DNA of 64,000 bases from Natribaculum breve. Lineage in GTDB: Archaea > Halobacteriota > Halobacteria > Halobacteriales > Natrialbaceae. Under the pieces are notes generated by a model. It was not told where the DNA came from. It did no database searches and worked only from the letters and a program-made list of their open reading frames with translations. A program made the position numbers and the translations under genes. Positions 62,980-64,000 of this stretch are shown here, in pieces (within the stretch, counting starts at the first letter, position 1; each line of letters begins with the position of its first letter). The DNA lies in contig NZ_CP095390.1 of NCBI RefSeq assembly GCF_023008585.1, positions 2,418,001 to 2,482,000 of the forward strand, given 5' to 3'.

Positions 62980-63182
62980 GTGGATCGATGACGCGGCCCA
63001 CGCCCAAAGTTCTTTTCTAGGAACTATCGTTTTCGCCGGACGATTCGACGGAGACGACGGCGGGCCGCCGGTCGAACGAACGTCGCCGTGATCGGAACCG
63101 GCCGGATCGAACCGTAATCGAACGTGAAGGTGCCAGCAACGCTTTTTGTGGCGTCCGTGGACAGCACCGACGGAGGTCACAC

Positions 63183-63743
63183 GTGCCGGACGACAACCCA
63201 GCAACCACGACGATCGAGCTCTGGACCCGCTCGTTCGCGCCGACGGTCGCGGAACCGAAACACGAGCGCGCGATCGACCGCGTGAAACAGCTCGAGCGCC
63301 TCGAGTCGGTCGACGCGGTTACCGTCGGCGTCTGGGGACGGTCGTTCGATCGAACGCGCCACCGACGTATCCCACACCTCGAGCGGATCGCCGCGACGCT
63401 CGAGGCGTTCGACGCGTGGGCCGAACGAACCGGGCGCGATCTCGAGCCGTTCTTCCGAACCCGCCACGTCGAGTCGACGATCACCGGCGAATCGTACGAC
63501 GTCTGTCGGCTCCCGACGCTGGCACTCGCCGAATACCGCGGCGACGAACTGATCCACGTCGCCCCCTCTCGCGACGGCGACCGGACGGTCGAGGTGCTCG
63601 ACCGACTCGAGGTGCTGGTCCGCGAGGAGGGCGAGGGGTCGACGCTCGAGTTCGACGATCGCTGGACGGACCGATCGCCAGACGACCCGACGCACCGTCG
63701 CCGTTCTGACCTGGATGTCGAGACGGAACGCAACCGCCGGTAA
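63183..63743 (+). CDS. Haloarchaeal hypothetical protein
   Basis: A 186-residue protein starting at GTG 63183. A charged helical N-terminal half (P-K-H-E-R-A-I-D-R-V-K-Q-L-E-R-L-E) is followed by H-L-E-R-I-A-A-T-L-E-A-F-D-A-W and a C-terminal V-E-V-L-D-R-L-E-V-L. It is probably from a conserved haloarchaeal family, perhaps DNA-binding, but I do not recognise a defined motif. No signal peptide or TM segment. Confidence 0.65.
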   Translation: MPDDNPATTTIELWTRSFAPTVAEPKHERAIDRVKQLERLESVDAVTVGVWGRSFDRTRHRRIPHLERIAATLEAFDAWAERTGRDLEPFFRTRHVESTITGESYDVCRLPTLALAEYRGDELIHVAPSRDGDRTVEVLDRLEVLVREEGEGSTLEFDDRWTDRSPDDPTHRRRSDLDVETERNRR

Positions 63744-63840
63744 CGTTCGAATCCAGTCGATAGTGGCGCGATGGTAGAGACAACATTGTTCGGTACCACA
63801 ACGCGTAGTGTGTACCGGACCTGCTCTCCGTTCGAGACCG

Positions 63841-64000
63841 ATGGCCGAACCTGACGACGCCGTGGCGGATCGCGCCGAGCAGTCGATCGACCGGATCGGG
63901 AGCTTCGTTCACGCCGTCGAGATCTTCGCGGCAGCCGTATTCGCCGTCCTGTTCGCGATCGGCGTCGGCGACCTCGTGTTACAGATCGTCCGGGCCACGA
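63841..64000 (+). CDS. Membrane protein, N-terminal part only (possibly PsiE-like)
   Basis: The gene runs off the right edge; 53 residues are visible from the ATG at 63841. A hydrophilic start is followed by a hydrophobic segment (V-E-I-F-A-A-A-V-F-A-V-L-F-A-I-G-V-G-D). This resembles the first TM helix of PsiE-type membrane proteins, but too little is visible to be sure. Confidence 0.5.
   Translation, partial: MAEPDDAVADRAEQSIDRIGSFVHAVEIFAAAVFAVLFAIGVGDLVLQIVRAT

Overview
The window is a GC-rich (about 65%) chromosomal segment of a haloarchaeon. The evidence is strongly acidic proteins, archaeal 16S/23S/5S rRNA genes, halocyanins, the ftsZ2-cdrS-cdrL cell-division locus, aIF2-beta, ribosomal protein L40e, Tsr3, NcsA, EndA, and a bacterioruberin pathway. 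Codon use and rRNA look like the Natrialbaceae (Natrinema/Haloterrigena/Natronorubrum-like), but that placement is inference.

Layout. 1-17.8 kb: the end of a diadenylate cyclase gene, a rhodanese-MBL protein, an EamA transporter, a Rieske-type protein, Tsr3 and L40e, an MBL hydrolase, TrpS, EndA, a NucS-domain/zinc-finger protein, a FAD oxidoreductase, a PfpI-like protein, a HAD phosphatase, a lipoprotein, a Ski2-family helicase and a PH-domain membrane protein. 17.8-27.6 kb: a MATE exporter, lipoyl synthase next to a four-gene 2-oxoacid dehydrogenase operon (E1-alpha, E1-beta, E2, E3), two halocyanins and a small HTH/membrane-protein pair. 28.0-34.2 kb: one complete rRNA operon (several tandem promoters, 16S, tRNA-Ala, 23S, and two tandem 5S genes). 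34.4-39.4 kb: a DUF7095-like protein, an alpha/beta hydrolase, NcsA, ftsZ2-cdrS-cdrL and tRNA-Tyr. 39.4-40.7 kb is a gene-poor stretch. 40.7-43.9 kb: a broken DUF5789-type gene, aIF2-beta, an M24 peptidase homologue and a HAD protein. 43.9-48.9 kb: a tightly overlapping cobamide salvage and nucleotide-loop operon (cbiB-cobS-cobY-cobT-cobD-cbiZ). 49-55.7 kb: housekeeping and accessory enzymes. 55.8-62.3 kb: the bacterioruberin cluster (crtD, lyeJ, cruF, crtB) with a cytochrome P450 and a Bat-type regulator. 62.4-64 kb: a gamma carbonic anhydrase and two hypothetical proteins, the last cut by the window edge.

The most notable non-coding features are two families of short palindromic repeats. 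One is a 78-bp element present three times, each copy flanked by a 3-bp direct repeat (TGA or TAA). One copy has inserted into and truncated a DUF5789-type gene, and removing the element plus one TGA restores the reading frame. The second is an element of about 85 bp with ends like TGATACGGACCGCTGT, present four times between genes. The promoter region of cdrS-ftsZ2 carries five copies of the heptamer GTAAGAC/GTCTTAC, including one perfect inverted repeat at the predicted transcription start, so it looks like an operator array for the ribbon-helix-helix regulators encoded beside it. No CRISPR array, prophage or full-length insertion sequence is visible.
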